In this document: positions 7,533-15,961 of the stretch, one piece after another
How positions within the stretch are numbered: position 1 is the stretch's first letter
How the letters are laid out: each line of letters opens with the position of its first letter
Assembly: GCF_025165815.1 (NCBI RefSeq)
Contig: NZ_JAFFZE010000025.1
Coordinates: 1-64,000 of the forward strand
Origin: Actinophytocola gossypii
Lineage (GTDB): Bacteria > Actinomycetota > Actinomycetes > Mycobacteriales > Pseudonocardiaceae
DNA: 64,000 nt
Direction of reading: 5' to 3'
Translations under genes and position numbers: made by a program
The notes under the pieces: generated by a model
Seen by the model: the letters and a program-made list of their open reading frames with translations, nothing else
The model's database searches: none
What the model was told of the DNA's origin: nothing

Positions 7533-8717
7533 TCAGCGCAGCCAGGAGCTGCCGGAGAGGTCGTCGGGTTCGTCGGTGGGCGAGGTCGGGCGGCGGGGCG
7601 GGGCCTGGCGAGGTTGGGGTTCGGGGGTTGCCTCGCGGTCCTCGGGTGCGCCCAGCTTGAGGGTCTTCCGCGGGGCGGGACGGGACGGCGGCTGCGAGGT
7701 CCTGCCGGCCGCGGATGCTGTGTCACCGGCGGGTCGTGGCGGGTTCGGCTCAGCACGCCGAGGCTCGTCGGACTGTGACCGTGTGGGTTGCCGGCGCTGG
7801 TCGGCCCGCGCGGTCCGGTCGGCCTGCACGGTCGGGGACTGCCGCTCGGCCCGATCGCCGGGTGAGCGCGCGAACCGCCGACTCTGCTCGGCTCGATCGA
7901 CCGGTGACTTCAGGGTCTGGCTGCTCCGCTCGACCCGGTCAGCCTCCGCACTCGTGAACGGCCGGCTCTGGCCAGCGGGCTCACCTCGGCCAACCTGTGA
8001 AGGCCCTAGCTGACCACTCCGCTCGACCCGGTCAGCCGCCGCATTCGTGAACGGCCGGCTCTGGCCAGGACGCTCGCCCCGGGCAGCCTCCGCGCTCGTG
8101 AACGGCCGGCTCTGGCCAACACGCTCGACCCGATCAGCCTCCGCAGAGGATTGCCGACTCTGGGCGGCACGTGCGGCTCGGTCAACCTGTGCGTTCATCG
8201 GCTGGCGGCTCTGCTCAGCACGCTGGGATCGGGCGGCTTGGGGCTGCACGGGCTGTCGGTTTCGTGCGCTTTGCCCGTCTGTCGAGTCCTGGCCGGGCCA
8301 GATGCCTTGCCCGCCGGTGACACCTCGCCGGGTCTGCCCGTCCAGATGGCCGGCGGCCCCCGACTCGCCGCTGCGCGCACCGGACGGAGTGGCGCGCGCG
8401 GGCGCGGAGCGCTCGACCGGCCTGCCTCGCCGGTCGGGCTCGCGGGTCGTCCGGAACTCGTCGGCGCCGAGGGCGAGGGTGGCGGGTTTCGGGGGGACGC
8501 GGGTGGGTGGCTCCGGCTCGGCGGGTTTGGCCTGGGCGATGCGCTCGTCCATCGCCTGCTTTTCGCGTTCGCGGCGTTCGAGCAGGTCCTTGACCTGCTT
8601 GTCGATCGCCTCGGAGCGGGTGGCGGTCTCGCCCAGTGCGCGCAGGCCCGCGGCGGCGGTGGCCTCGATGCGGCGGCGGGTCGCGTCGGGATCGAGCTCG
8701 TACAGGGACACGCTCAC
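7533..8717 (-). CDS. Basic, repeat-rich coiled-coil ESX-operon protein with DDLS..SW tail
   Basis: A 394-residue protein of unknown function. The N-terminus (MSVSLYELDPDATRRRIEA) leads into a charged coiled coil up to about residue 70 (RREREKQAMDERIAQ). Then come long Arg/Gln/Ser-rich imperfect repeats around SAEADRVERVGQSRPFT, two copies of an L.LGA.E.R motif (TLALGADEFRTTRE, TLKLGAPEDRE) and the tail DEPDDLSGSSWLR. It is a longer paralogue of 3643-4143 and occupies the same place, after a large WXG gene, in the second module. GTG starts lie at 8717 (1 base after the upstream stop) and 8711. The disordered, basic composition suggests a scaffold or adaptor, but nothing proves this. Confidence 0.65.
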   Translation of the reverse strand: MSVSLYELDPDATRRRIEATAAAGLRALGETATRSEAIDKQVKDLLERREREKQAMDERIAQAKPAEPEPPTRVPPKPATLALGADEFRTTREPDRRGRPVERSAPARATPSGARSGESGAAGHLDGQTRRGVTGGQGIWPGQDSTDGQSARNRQPVQPQAARSQRAEQSRQPMNAQVDRAARAAQSRQSSAEADRVERVGQSRPFTSAEAARGERPGQSRPFTNAAADRVERSGQLGPSQVGRGEPAGQSRPFTSAEADRVERSSQTLKSPVDRAEQSRRFARSPGDRAERQSPTVQADRTARADQRRQPTRSQSDEPRRAEPNPPRPAGDTASAAGRTSQPPSRPAPRKTLKLGAPEDREATPEPQPRQAPPRRPTSPTDEPDDLSGSSWLR

Positions 8718-8718
8718 C

Positions 8719-10839
8719 TCACTGGGACTTGAGATCGTCCTCGCCGAGCACGCCGTGCATGCTGTGGACGGGATCGCCGGAGTCGAAGAGGTCGCCGTGC
8801 ACGCTCCAGCCGGTGCCGGCGCGGCCGACGGTCTCGGTGTCGCCGTTGACTCCGGAGCCGGCCGCGCCCGCCGCGGCCATCACCGGCACGGCGGAACCGG
8901 TCGCGCCGGCCGGCTCGCCGTCGGCGGCGCTGGCCAGGCCCGCCTCGCCGGGCTCGGGCGGGTCGGACAGCAGTACGCCGGACAGGCGGCCGCTGGGGTC
9001 ACTCTGGGTGGCGGTTGCCTCAGCGGTGCTCGAGTTGGCGGGGGCTGTCGTGTTGACCGGCGGCGAGTCGGGAGCGGGTGGATCGGAGACGTCGGTGGGC
9101 GACGTCTCGGCGGGGTTCGCGGGTTCCGTGGGCGCGGAGCGTGCGGGGTCGGGGTCGGGGTCGGTGGAATTCCTGGCGTCGGGTGTGGAGTCGGGGGAAT
9201 CCGGATCCGCGGACCGCGGCGCGCCGGGAACGGGGTCTACGGCATCCGGAACAGCGGACTCCACCGCGCCGGGCACGGAACTCTCGGCATCCGGAACCGC
9301 GGGCTCCACCGCGCCGGGCACGGAACTCTCGGCATCCGGAACAGCGGACTCCACCGGGCCACGCACGGAACTCTCGGCATCCGGAACAGCGGACTCCGCC
9401 GAGCCCGGAACCTCCACGGGCTCCTCCGAGACAGGTGCGGAACCCGTGGCCCTCGAGTCGGGAGCGGAGTCCGCGGAGGCCGGTGGCTCGGGCTCGGCGG
9501 TGAAGTCGACTGTGTACGTGGTCGGCTTGCTGGTGCCGTCGCCGACGGTGACGGTGATGGTGTCGGCGTCGAACAGGGACCGTTCGGCGATGATGGTGAC
9601 CTGGCCGTCCCGGATGACGCACTTGCCGTTGGTTCCGGCGGGAACATGCTCGGTGTCGGGGAGCGGCTCGGCCGCGGGCGTCAGGCCACTCGCGGCGTCG
9701 AAGTCGAGCGTGTAGGACCTGGTCTCGCCCGCCGGGGTGTCGACCGTGATCTTGATCTGGCCCTCATCGGTGGGGTTGTTCACCGCGATGGTTCGGTCGG
9801 CGTGCTTGATCTCCACCGACTCGGGCTTCGGTTCGGGAGCCTCGGACGCGGGCGACGGGACTGGTTCGGGAGCCGACTCGGGTGCTGGTGGCGGGGCGGA
9901 CGGGATCGGGGCCTGGCTCGGGGTCGCCGGAGCGCCACCGGCGGGCGGGCCGGCGTCCACTATCGACAGCGTCTGGAACGGCTTGGTCTCGGCGATGATC
10001 CGCAGGGTGTCCAGGGCGTCGGCGAGGAGCTTGTCCACATCGGAACGGAGCTGGTCGGTCGCCTCGTACCAGTTGTTGATCTTGCCGCTGATCGCCGAGC
10101 GTTCCTCGTCCGCCCAGCGGGTGATCTGCTGGTACTGGCCGATGACCAGGCCGGCGTTGTCCTGGCAGAGCCAGCCGGCCACGTCGTCGTAGTTCTGCTG
10201 GGTGATGATCCGGCCGACGATGTACGACTTCTGCTCGTCGTTGTTCTTCAGGCACCCCGAGGCGAACCCGTGCAGGGTCTCGTCGCAGCGGTCGGCGAAG
10301 TGTTCCACGTCGGCGTCGTCGACCTTGCGCCACGAACCCGGCTCGGTGAGGCCGGTGAACTTCAGGTGGGTGTTCACCGCGTCGTCCCGGTACGTCGCGT
10401 ACTCGGTGCGGATGGCGGACAGCGCCGCCTCCAGGTTGCCGGCCGCGCCCCGTACGGCACCCGCGTAGTCGTCGAGGGTGCGCTCCACCTTCTCGATCGA
10501 CGTGCGGAACGCGTCGTACGCCTCGCCCTTCCAGTCGTGGGCGAGACGCTCCCGGCCGGCCCGCACCACACCGGCCACGTTCTCGATCGCCGCCGCAAGG
10601 CCGTGGAGGCGGGCGGCGTCCTTGCCGATCCTGCCCCAGTGCAGGCCGGCGACCTCCAAGCGCTTGTCCTCGGGGGCGGGCGCCAGGTCCAGCTCGAGCT
10701 TGCGGCCGTACTCGGGCGCCACCTCGCCCACGGCGTGGTCCAGCGGCGCGCCGATGACGTCCCACGCCTCGCCGTCGGCACCGGCGGCGGCCACCTTCTC
10801 GTTCATCGCGGAGGTGGCGTCGGGGAGCTCGAACCTCAT
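8719..10839 (-). CDS. Large WXG-domain ESX-associated protein with beta repeats (paralogue)
   Basis: A 706-residue protein. Residues 1-300 are helical with a DWKGEAYDAF W-x-G turn near residue 100. A Pro/Ser-rich linker follows, then two beta repeats (IAVNNPTDEGQIKITVDTP and VTIIAERSLFDADTITVTV) matching those in 4157-6991. A long Ser/Pro/Asp-rich segment with repeats of VPDAESSVPGAVE-type units comes next, and the tail GTGWSVHGDLFDSGDP. The ATG overlaps the stop of the small upstream gene (ATGA). It keeps ordinary high-GC codon use, unlike its paralogue's N-terminal domain. It is likely an ESX substrate or surface protein; no catalytic domain is seen. Confidence 0.75.
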   Translation of the reverse strand: MRFELPDATSAMNEKVAAAGADGEAWDVIGAPLDHAVGEVAPEYGRKLELDLAPAPEDKRLEVAGLHWGRIGKDAARLHGLAAAIENVAGVVRAGRERLAHDWKGEAYDAFRTSIEKVERTLDDYAGAVRGAAGNLEAALSAIRTEYATYRDDAVNTHLKFTGLTEPGSWRKVDDADVEHFADRCDETLHGFASGCLKNNDEQKSYIVGRIITQQNYDDVAGWLCQDNAGLVIGQYQQITRWADEERSAISGKINNWYEATDQLRSDVDKLLADALDTLRIIAETKPFQTLSIVDAGPPAGGAPATPSQAPIPSAPPPAPESAPEPVPSPASEAPEPKPESVEIKHADRTIAVNNPTDEGQIKITVDTPAGETRSYTLDFDAASGLTPAAEPLPDTEHVPAGTNGKCVIRDGQVTIIAERSLFDADTITVTVGDGTSKPTTYTVDFTAEPEPPASADSAPDSRATGSAPVSEEPVEVPGSAESAVPDAESSVRGPVESAVPDAESSVPGAVEPAVPDAESSVPGAVESAVPDAVDPVPGAPRSADPDSPDSTPDARNSTDPDPDPARSAPTEPANPAETSPTDVSDPPAPDSPPVNTTAPANSSTAEATATQSDPSGRLSGVLLSDPPEPGEAGLASAADGEPAGATGSAVPVMAAAGAAGSGVNGDTETVGRAGTGWSVHGDLFDSGDPVHSMHGVLGEDDLKSQ

Positions 10840-11144
10840 GCGCCGGTCGCCTTCAGGTCGCCCAGCGCCGTGGTGTCGGCGGTGACGATCAGGTCCGTGC
10901 CCTGGTTCAGCTTGCCCGCCACCTCGGCCAGGCCGGTCGTCAGGTTGCCCAGGTCCTCGGCCAGCGCCGCGATGTACGACTCGAAGTCACTGCCGTGCTC
11001 GGCCCAGGAGGTGCCGAAGTCGGCCCGCTTCGCGCTGGTGTCGGCCAGGGTCGCCGTCACCCGCTCGAGCTGGGTACTCGCCTGCTCGAAGACCTCGGCG
11101 TAGGCCCGGATGGCCTCCGGGTCGTACTCGAACCCTGCCGGCAT
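10836..11144 (-). CDS. Small EspC/WXG100-like ESX protein (paralogue)
   Basis: A 102-residue helical-hairpin protein (MPAGFEYDPEAIRAYAEVF) with a TSWAEHGSDFESYIAAL segment between two helices, similar to EspC/WXG100-type substrates. It lacks a strict W-x-G. It is the promoter-proximal gene of the 11144-7533 operon and overlaps the large WXG gene by 4 bases. The 66 bases between it and the convergent-side neighbour glmM (same strand) hold no obvious terminator. Confidence 0.65.
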   Translation of the reverse strand: MPAGFEYDPEAIRAYAEVFEQASTQLERVTATLADTSAKRADFGTSWAEHGSDFESYIAALAEDLGNLTTGLAEVAGKLNQGTDLIVTADTTALGDLKATGA

Positions 11145-11210
11145 TACCGACCCCCTGGCTAGTCAGCGCTGAAACACAGACACGGATCGTACGCCCGGGA
11201 TGACCCCCCG

Positions 11211-12545
11211 TCAGCCCGCCGTGGCGACGATTCCAGCGAGCCGCCGCACCGCCGCCTCGGCCTCCTCCTGCGACGGGGCCTCCACCATCACCCGCACCAG
11301 CTGCTCGGTCCCGGACGGGCGGAGCAGCACCCGGCCGGTGTCGCCGAGTTCCGCCTCCACCGCGGCCACCGCCTCGTTGACCGTCACCGACGTCGCCACC
11401 GCGGCCTTGTCGCCCACCTTCACGTTCACCAGCACCTGCGGCAGCCTGGTCATCACGGCCGCCAGGTCCGCCAGCGACCGGCCGCTCGACGCCATCCGCG
11501 ACATCAGGCGCATCGCGGTCAGCAGGCCGTCGCCGGTGGTGGCGTGCGCGGGGAGCACCAGGTGGCCGGACTGCTCGCCGCCCAGCGACAGGCCGCCCGC
11601 GCGCAGCTCCTCCAGCACGTACCGGTCGCCGACCGCCGTGGTCCGCAGGGTCACGCCGTGCTCGCGCATCGCCAGGTGCAGGCCCAGGTTGCTCATCACG
11701 GTCGCGACCAGCGTGTCCTCGGCGAGCTCCCCGGACTCCTTCATCGCCAGCGCCAGCACCGCCATGATCTGGTCGCCGTCGACGACCTCGCCCGACGCGT
11801 CCACCGCCAGGCACCGGTCGGCGTCGCCGTCGTGCGCGATGCCCAGGTCGGCGCGCTCGGCCAGCACCGCCTCGCGCAGGGCGTCGAGGTGGGTGGAGCC
11901 GCAGCCGTCGTTGATGTTCTCGCCGTCCGGCAGCGCATGGATCGCGATGACCTCGGCGCCCGCCTCCCGGTACACCTGGGGTGCGGCCGCCCACGCTGCG
12001 CCGTTCGCGCAGTCGACCACCACGCGGAGGCCGTCGAGCCGGTGCGGCAGGGCCTTGAGCAGGTGCGCGATGTACCGGTCGAGCGCGTCGGAGATGTCGT
12101 AGACGCGGCCGATGCCGGCACCGGTCGGGCGGTCGGCCACCACGCCCACGGCGGCCTCGATCTCGTCCTCGATGGTGTCCGGCAGCTTGTGCCCGCCCGA
12201 GGCGAACAGCTTGATGCCGTTGTCCGGCATGGGGTTGTGCGACGCGGAGATCATCACGCCGAAGTCCGCGTTCAGCTCGCCGACCAGGTGCGCGACCGCC
12301 GGCGTCGGCAGCACGCCGACCTGCATGACGTCGGCGCCGGCCGAGGTGAGCCCGGCCGCGACGGCCGCCTGCAGCATCTCCCCGCTCGCGCGCGGGTCGC
12401 GGCCGACGACCGCGACCGGCCGGTGCGAGCTGTCGTGCTCGGCCAGCACGCGGGCGGCAGCGGCGGCGACGGACAGGGCCACCTCGGGACCGAGGTCGCC
12501 GTTGGCGAGTCCGCGAACTCCGTCGGTGCCGAACAGGCGCGCCAT
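11211..12545 (-). CDS. glmM: Phosphoglucosamine mutase
   Basis: GlmM interconverts glucosamine-6-phosphate and glucosamine-1-phosphate for UDP-GlcNAc and peptidoglycan synthesis in the cytoplasm. The 444-residue product starts [15 protein letters not shown]. The phospho-serine is Ser102 in [13 protein letters not shown], the metal loop is DGDADRC and the sugar loop is GEQSGH; length matches the family. The ATG at 12545 is chosen because the GTDGVRG motif normally begins within ten residues of the start. It follows rplM-rpsI, the standard actinobacterial order next to the ESX-4 locus (Rv3441c-Rv3443c in M. tuberculosis). Confidence 0.97.
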   Translation of the reverse strand: MARLFGTDGVRGLANGDLGPEVALSVAAAAARVLAEHDSSHRPVAVVGRDPRASGEMLQAAVAAGLTSAGADVMQVGVLPTPAVAHLVGELNADFGVMISASHNPMPDNGIKLFASGGHKLPDTIEDEIEAAVGVVADRPTGAGIGRVYDISDALDRYIAHLLKALPHRLDGLRVVVDCANGAAWAAAPQVYREAGAEVIAIHALPDGENINDGCGSTHLDALREAVLAERADLGIAHDGDADRCLAVDASGEVVDGDQIMAVLALAMKESGELAEDTLVATVMSNLGLHLAMREHGVTLRTTAVGDRYVLEELRAGGLSLGGEQSGHLVLPAHATTGDGLLTAMRLMSRMASSGRSLADLAAVMTRLPQVLVNVKVGDKAAVATSVTVNEAVAAVEAELGDTGRVLLRPSGTEQLVRVMVEAPSQEEAEAAVRRLAGIVATAG

Positions 12546-12581
12546 CGTGGGGAACCTCCAAAAGGGGGGGCGAAAAGCAGC

Positions 12582-12624
12582 GAACGCCACGCCCCGTGCA
12601 TCGTTCGCACAGAGCGTGGCGTTC
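12582..12624 (-). terminator. Hairpin between rpsI and glmM
   Basis: An inverted repeat GAACGCCACGC (12582-12592) / GCGTGGCGTTC (12614-12624), 11 paired bases with a 21-base loop, starting 12 bases after the rpsI stop on the minus strand. It probably terminates or attenuates ribosomal-protein transcription before glmM. Confidence 0.65.
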
Positions 12625-12636
12625 ACCGCACTGGAT

Positions 12637-13086
<450 letters not shown>

Positions 13087-13117
13087 TGGTCCTCAATTCG
13101 TGCTGGTGGCTGGCCTG

Positions 13118-13561
13118 TTAGCGGCTGACCTTGGCGATCTCGAACGGCTTCGGCTGCTGGGCGGCGTGCGGGTGGTCGGGACCCGCGTAGACCTTGAGCT
13201 TCTTGCCCTGGGCGCGGCCGAGCTTGTTCTTCGGGAGCATGCCCTTGACGACCTTCTCCAGCAGCCGCTCCGGCTTGGTCTCCAGCAGCTCACCGAAGGA
13301 CTGCTTGCGCAGACCGCCCGGGTAGCCGCTGTGCCGGTAGGCGAAGGCCTGGTCGCGCTTGTTGCCGGTCAGCACGACCTTCTCGGCGTTGACGATGACC
13401 ACGAAGTCGCCGGTGTCCACGTGCGGCGCGAAGGTTGGCTTGTGCTTGCCGCGCAGCAGCGTGGCGACGTTCGACGCGAGCCGGCCGAGCACCACGTCCT
13501 CGGCATCGATGACATGCCAGGTGCGGTCGACCTCGCCGGGCTTCGGGCTGTACGTGCGCAC
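13118..13561 (-). CDS. rplM: 50S ribosomal protein L13
   Basis: A 147-residue protein containing [32 protein letters not shown] and the L13 signature around [17 protein letters not shown]. It starts with GTG. It is the first gene of rplM-rpsI. The 166 bases upstream (13562-13727) separate it from a divergent lipoprotein gene and should carry both promoters; I could not pick out convincing boxes. Confidence 0.97.
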   Translation of the reverse strand: MRTYSPKPGEVDRTWHVIDAEDVVLGRLASNVATLLRGKHKPTFAPHVDTGDFVVIVNAEKVVLTGNKRDQAFAYRHSGYPGGLRKQSFGELLETKPERLLEKVVKGMLPKNKLGRAQGKKLKVYAGPDHPHAAQQPKPFEIAKVSR

Positions 13562-13727
13562 GGATCTACCTCGTCGTCAATCGTCTGGGTGCCTGCGCGG
13601 GCGTCAGCGGGCAGCAGCCCGCGCCGCGCAACAACACAGAAAGATACCCGCCGCCCACGAGCAGGGTCAAAGCGGCCCCCCACACACCCGGGACGCTACC
13701 GTGCACGCGGGTTATCAGGAGGGTGCG

Positions 13728-14603
13728 ATGGCGATCCGACGAGTCATCGCCGGCCTGCTCGCCGTGGGCGTGCTGGCCGGTTGCGCGCGACCGACGGCCG
13801 GGACGCCGTCGCCGGACCGGGCCGAGGCCGACCGGATCGCGCGGGAGACCGCGATCACCGCGTTCCAGGAGCACTTCAAGAACCTGGGCGACGAGCACGC
13901 GCGGGTCCACAACTTCCTCAACCACGGCGACACCCGGATCACCACGGTGCACGAGTCGTACAAGTACGGCGACCCGCCGATCACGCTGCTGATGCGCCAG
14001 CAGGACGAGGACGCCGACCAGTCGGCGATCCTGCACCCGCCGGACTCGCCGCTGGACTACGTGCGGCTCGACGAGCGGCACGCGGACCTGGCGCCGACGC
14101 CGTGGGTGTCGGTGCCGACCCTGTACCAGGGCGGGTTCAACACCTGCTTCCTGCTGACCGCGTGGGTGGCCTGCCACCTGGACAACGCGCTGGCGCAGAC
14201 GAAGCTCGAGGCACCGGACCGGCTGCCGAACGAGGTCGTGCGGACCGACGACGGCGTCGAGGTGACGACCGGCGCGCTGCTCGGGCTGATGATCGACGAG
14301 GGCTTCATCTCGATCCCGGAGGAGCAGCGGGACGAGGTCACCGACGACATGCTCGACCAGGTGGTGCCGGTGACGATCCAGCTGGACCGGAACATGGACT
14401 TCACCGGGTTCGAGATCCGGGGCAAGGTCTCCGACGGCGAGGCGACGCCGCTGGAGCTGCAGATCGGCTACGAGGTGCTCGGCGAGGCGACCGAGGAGGA
14501 CTTCCCGGAGGTCCCCGAGGCGGACGACCTGACCGACATCACCGACCCGGCGAAGGTGGACGCGTTCTGGGCGGCGTTCAACTCCAGAGACACGGACGAG
14601 TAG
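13728..14603 (+). CDS. Lipoprotein of unknown function
   Basis: A 291-residue protein with a short lipoprotein signal peptide, MAIRRVIAGLLAVGVLAGCA, in which LAGC is the lipobox, so it should be anchored outside the membrane. The mature part is acidic and shows no family I recognise; it includes NTCFLLTAWVACHLDNAL and a beta-rich C-terminal half (TPLELQIGYEVLGEATEED). An AGGAGGG ribosome-binding site precedes the ATG. It sits divergently between rplM and the ESX-4 WXG100 pair, which suggests but does not prove an ESX link. Confidence 0.8.
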   Translation: MAIRRVIAGLLAVGVLAGCARPTAGTPSPDRAEADRIARETAITAFQEHFKNLGDEHARVHNFLNHGDTRITTVHESYKYGDPPITLLMRQQDEDADQSAILHPPDSPLDYVRLDERHADLAPTPWVSVPTLYQGGFNTCFLLTAWVACHLDNALAQTKLEAPDRLPNEVVRTDDGVEVTTGALLGLMIDEGFISIPEEQRDEVTDDMLDQVVPVTIQLDRNMDFTGFEIRGKVSDGEATPLELQIGYEVLGEATEEDFPEVPEADDLTDITDPAKVDAFWAAFNSRDTDE

Positions 14604-14611
14604 CGAAGACA

Positions 14612-14650
14612 GCGGCGGGGCCCGGGAATCGATCTCCCGGGCCCCGCCGC
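14612..14650. terminator. Bidirectional terminator between convergent genes
   Basis: A perfect 16-base inverted repeat (GCGGCGGGGCCCGGGA, 14612-14627, and its complement 14635-14650) with a 7-base loop. It lies between the stop of the lipoprotein gene (14603) and the stop of the WXG100 gene (14675), so it can serve both strands. Confidence 0.85.
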
Positions 14651-14674
14651 TCGTGTTCGCTGTGGCGCGTCAGC

Positions 14675-14959
14675 TCACCAGCGGCCGGCGTTGTTGCGCT
14701 CGCCGTCGCGGTAGTCGTCGGCGGCGCGCTGCACGGCGGTACCGATCGCGGCCAGGACCTGCTGCAGGTCGGCGGCGGCGGTGTCCCACTGGCGCTGGTG
14801 GTTCTGGTAGGCCTCGGACGCCTCACCGGTCCAGGTGGCGACCAGCGGCTGCAGGTACGACTTCAGGTCGTCCAGCGAACCCTGGACCTTCTGGGCGTTC
14901 GACGTGATGCTCGCCGAGGCGGCCTCGAGGCCACCGAATGTAACCTTGATCTCCGACAT
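14675..14959 (-). CDS. WXG100 protein (EsxT position)
   Basis: A 94-residue helical hairpin with the W-T-G turn in LVATWTGEASEAYQNHQRQW, the defining feature of WXG100 secreted proteins. It ends DDYRDGERNNAGRW; the Y-x3-[DE] type export signal after helix 2 is present as YRDGE. It is the downstream member of a pair with 15011-15325, as EsxT/EsxU are next to ESX-4 in mycobacteria. It is expected to heterodimerise and be exported by EccC. Confidence 0.92.
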   Translation of the reverse strand: MSEIKVTFGGLEAASASITSNAQKVQGSLDDLKSYLQPLVATWTGEASEAYQNHQRQWDTAAADLQQVLAAIGTAVQRAADDYRDGERNNAGRW

Positions 14960-15010
14960 TTCAATCCCCTTGGTGCTTGGTCTTCAGGTGGTCAGTGGAA
15001 AGAAGCGCGC

Positions 15011-15325
15011 TCAGCCGTCCAGCTGCGCGGACAGACCGCCGAAGACGTCCTGCTGCGAGGCTTCCTTCTCGTCGTAGGTGGAGCCCGCGGCCATCAGCTG
15101 CTCGGCGATCGCCTCGAGGGCGGCGTTGAGGTTCTTGGCGTTGTTGTCGAACCGCGTCATCATGTTCGTGAACGCGGTGGCCGCCTGGCCCTTCCACTGC
15201 CCCTGCAGGCCCATGACCGTGTCCCACACCTGCTTGAGGGTCGCCTCGACGTCCTCCTTGACACCCACGGTCTTCTGGTGGGCGTTGGTGAACTCTGCAA
15301 CTGTCCCTGTGTAACCGTCAGCCAT
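15011..15325 (-). CDS. WXG100 protein (EsxU position)
   Basis: A 104-residue helical hairpin (MADGYTGTVAEFTNAHQKTV) with the W-K-G turn in LQGQWKGQAATAFTNMMTRF and the tail YDEKEASQQDVFGGLSAQLDG. The ATG at 15325 is preferred over an in-frame upstream start at 15406 because WXG100 proteins are about 100 residues. It is 51 bases upstream of its partner. The upstream region carries a striking repeated operator-like sequence (15442-15477). Confidence 0.92.
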   Translation of the reverse strand: MADGYTGTVAEFTNAHQKTVGVKEDVEATLKQVWDTVMGLQGQWKGQAATAFTNMMTRFDNNAKNLNAALEAIAEQLMAAGSTYDEKEASQQDVFGGLSAQLDG

Positions 15326-15441
15326 TGGGAGTTGCCCCCTTCTTGTCTTTGGATCGAGCCGTACGTTTCTTGGTTCGTACGCCTCCTGCGACGTAGACCC
15401 TGCCATGTCCGGTTCCGCGTTGTCGCCACCTGATCAGAGGT

Positions 15442-15477
15442 CGTTGCTAGCGTGAACGCCTCCGTTGCTAGCGCAAC
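15442..15477. promoter_or_regulatory. Tandem CGTTGCTAGCG operator-like repeats upstream of WXG100 pair
   Basis: CGTTGCTAGCG occurs at 15442-15452 and again at 15463-15473, 21 bases (two helical turns) apart. The second copy forms an inverted repeat GTTGC-TAGC-GCAAC (15464-15477). The site is about 120-150 bases upstream of the esxU-like start and just after the convergent-strand end region of 15494-15925, both on the minus strand. A dimeric transcription factor bound side by side is plausible. The factor is unknown. Confidence 0.45.
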
Positions 15478-15493
15478 CCTGGCGAATGCGTGA

Positions 15494-15925
15494 CTACCTG
15501 GGGTTTTCCGGTTCCGGGAGCTCGAAGATGCCGGTTCCCAACGATTCCGGGCGGTAGTGCTCGTCCGTCACGTCGAACAGAACTCGCTGCCGGGAGAAGT
15601 CCTCGTCGTCGCGGGTCGGGGCGGTTTCCGGCTCGGGTTCCGGTTCCGGTTCCGTCCGGTCGGGTTCCGGTTCCTCGCGCGGCGCGGCGTCGACCATGAT
15701 CTGGTGCTGGGAGAAGTCCTCGTCCTCCGGCTCCGGAACGGGCGCCGGCTCCGGCTCGCGTGGGCGGCCGGAACGCGCCCGCTCGGCGAGTTCGGCGGTG
15801 TCGCGGCGGAACTCCCCGGACTGGGCTCTGGCCTCGCTGGCCGCGCGCCGGGCTCTGGTCAGCGCGGCCTCCACCTCAGCCGAAAAACGCGCCGCCGCCC
15901 CGCGGAAACCGTCCTGCCCGGTCAT
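15494..15925 (-). CDS. ESX-4 locus protein with two DEDFS motifs
   Basis: A 143-residue protein of unknown function. Residues 1-55 are an Ala/Arg-rich helix (AARFSAEVEAALTRARRAA). The rest is acidic and Pro-rich with two copies of a motif, EDEDFSQHQIMVD and DDEDFSRQRVLFD. Related D-D/E-D-F/L-S tails occur in the coiled-coil proteins at 3643-4143 and 7533-8717. An ideal GGAGGT site seven bases upstream selects the ATG at 15925 over the GTG at 15934. It sits between the WXG100 genes and the Rv3446c-like gene, so a chaperone or docking role in ESX-4 is a reasonable guess. Confidence 0.7.
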   Translation of the reverse strand: MTGQDGFRGAAARFSAEVEAALTRARRAASEARAQSGEFRRDTAELAERARSGRPREPEPAPVPEPEDEDFSQHQIMVDAAPREEPEPDRTEPEPEPEPETAPTRDDEDFSRQRVLFDVTDEHYRPESLGTGIFELPEPENPR

Positions 15926-15961
15926 GTCGGCCACCTCCGGGCCCGAGCGTATCGGCGAAGG

